DNA from: Thiobacillus sp.
Lineage (GTDB): Bacteria > Pseudomonadota > Gammaproteobacteria > Burkholderiales > Thiobacillaceae
NCBI GenBank assembly: GCA_030680405.1
Contig: JAUXVT010000065.1
Span: 1 to 34,153 of the forward strand
Length of the DNA stretch: 34,153 nucleotides
Direction of reading: 5' to 3'
A program made the position numbers and the translations under genes. Each line of letters opens with the position of its first letter. Position 1 is the stretch's first letter. Of the stretch, positions 33,998-34,153 are shown piece after piece. A model generated the notes under the pieces. The model saw only the letters and a program-made list of their open reading frames with translations. It did no database searches and was not told the DNA's origin.

Positions 33998-34153
33998 TCA
34001 TGCGGCCATTGTGCGATTGATTGCGGCGCTCACCTGACTTCGCAACACGTGCCGACAAGGCCACGGGTCTTTGAGTTTTCGGAGCAGTGCAGGCGAATCG
34101 ATCACGCGCTTTGCCAGCATCATCACCGACAGTTCCGCCCGATCCCGGCGACA
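33998..34153 (-). CDS. C-terminal part of an unidentified minus-strand gene
   Basis: The minus strand is open from the right edge to a TGA at 33998-34000, giving 51 residues, including ELSVMMLAKRVIDSPALLRK and ending INRTMAA. No domain is recognisable. Codon use is GC-biased like the rest of the window, but the piece is short and could be a chance frame. Confidence 0.3.
   Translation of the reverse strand, partial: CRRDRAELSVMMLAKRVIDSPALLRKLKDPWPCRHVLRSQVSAAINRTMAA

Overview
The window is GC-rich, tightly packed chromosomal DNA. It looks like a betaproteobacterium, probably near the Thiobacillus/sulfur-oxidiser group. That placing rests on the dapA-bamC-metallohydrolase order, the rubrerythrin / Fe-S protein / DUF3501 cassette, DUF3301 next to an RhlE-type helicase, and codon use. 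It is a judgement from gene content, not a database result.

Layout. 1-145: end of an IS5-family-like insertion sequence, with the start of its transposase running off the left edge. 159-6020 (minus): a two-component pair, a SulP anion transporter with a coupled universal stress protein, and cyclopropane fatty acid synthase. 6082-8520 (minus): DUF3501, a CCG-type Fe-S protein and a rubredoxin-less rubrerythrin. Diverging from these are msrB and a flavin reductase (8780-9889, plus). A PerR-box-like palindrome lies between the two groups, so this stretch looks like an oxidative-stress region. 9960-10898 (plus): an exported metallo-beta-lactamase-fold hydrolase. 10937-15518 (minus): DUF3301, RNA helicase, WalJ-like metallohydrolase, bamC, dapA. 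15721-17115 (minus): zwf.

17216-24800 (minus) is a compressed flagellar export/basal-body operon in transcription order fliF-G-H-I-J-X-O-P-Q-R. fliE, fliK, fliL, fliM and fliN are not in their usual places. One unrecognised small gene, X, sits in the C-ring slot. A 291-bp structured element with inverted termini splits fliH from fliI. Removing it with one TAA copy would restore a TAATG stop/start overlap.

24861-31068 holds sixA, a CYTH-CHAD protein divergent from ppk1 across a good Pho-box match, and htpG. htpG has a heat-shock sigma-32-like promoter and a hairpin that would hide its ribosome binding site in read-through transcripts. 31150-32501 is a less GC-rich accessory patch with two unknown membrane-anchored proteins and a REP-like palindrome. 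The palindrome forms the end of one gene and abuts rlmA, whose first zinc-binding Cys pair is missing. The window ends with a uracil/deoxyinosine glycosylase and the tail of an unidentified minus-strand frame.
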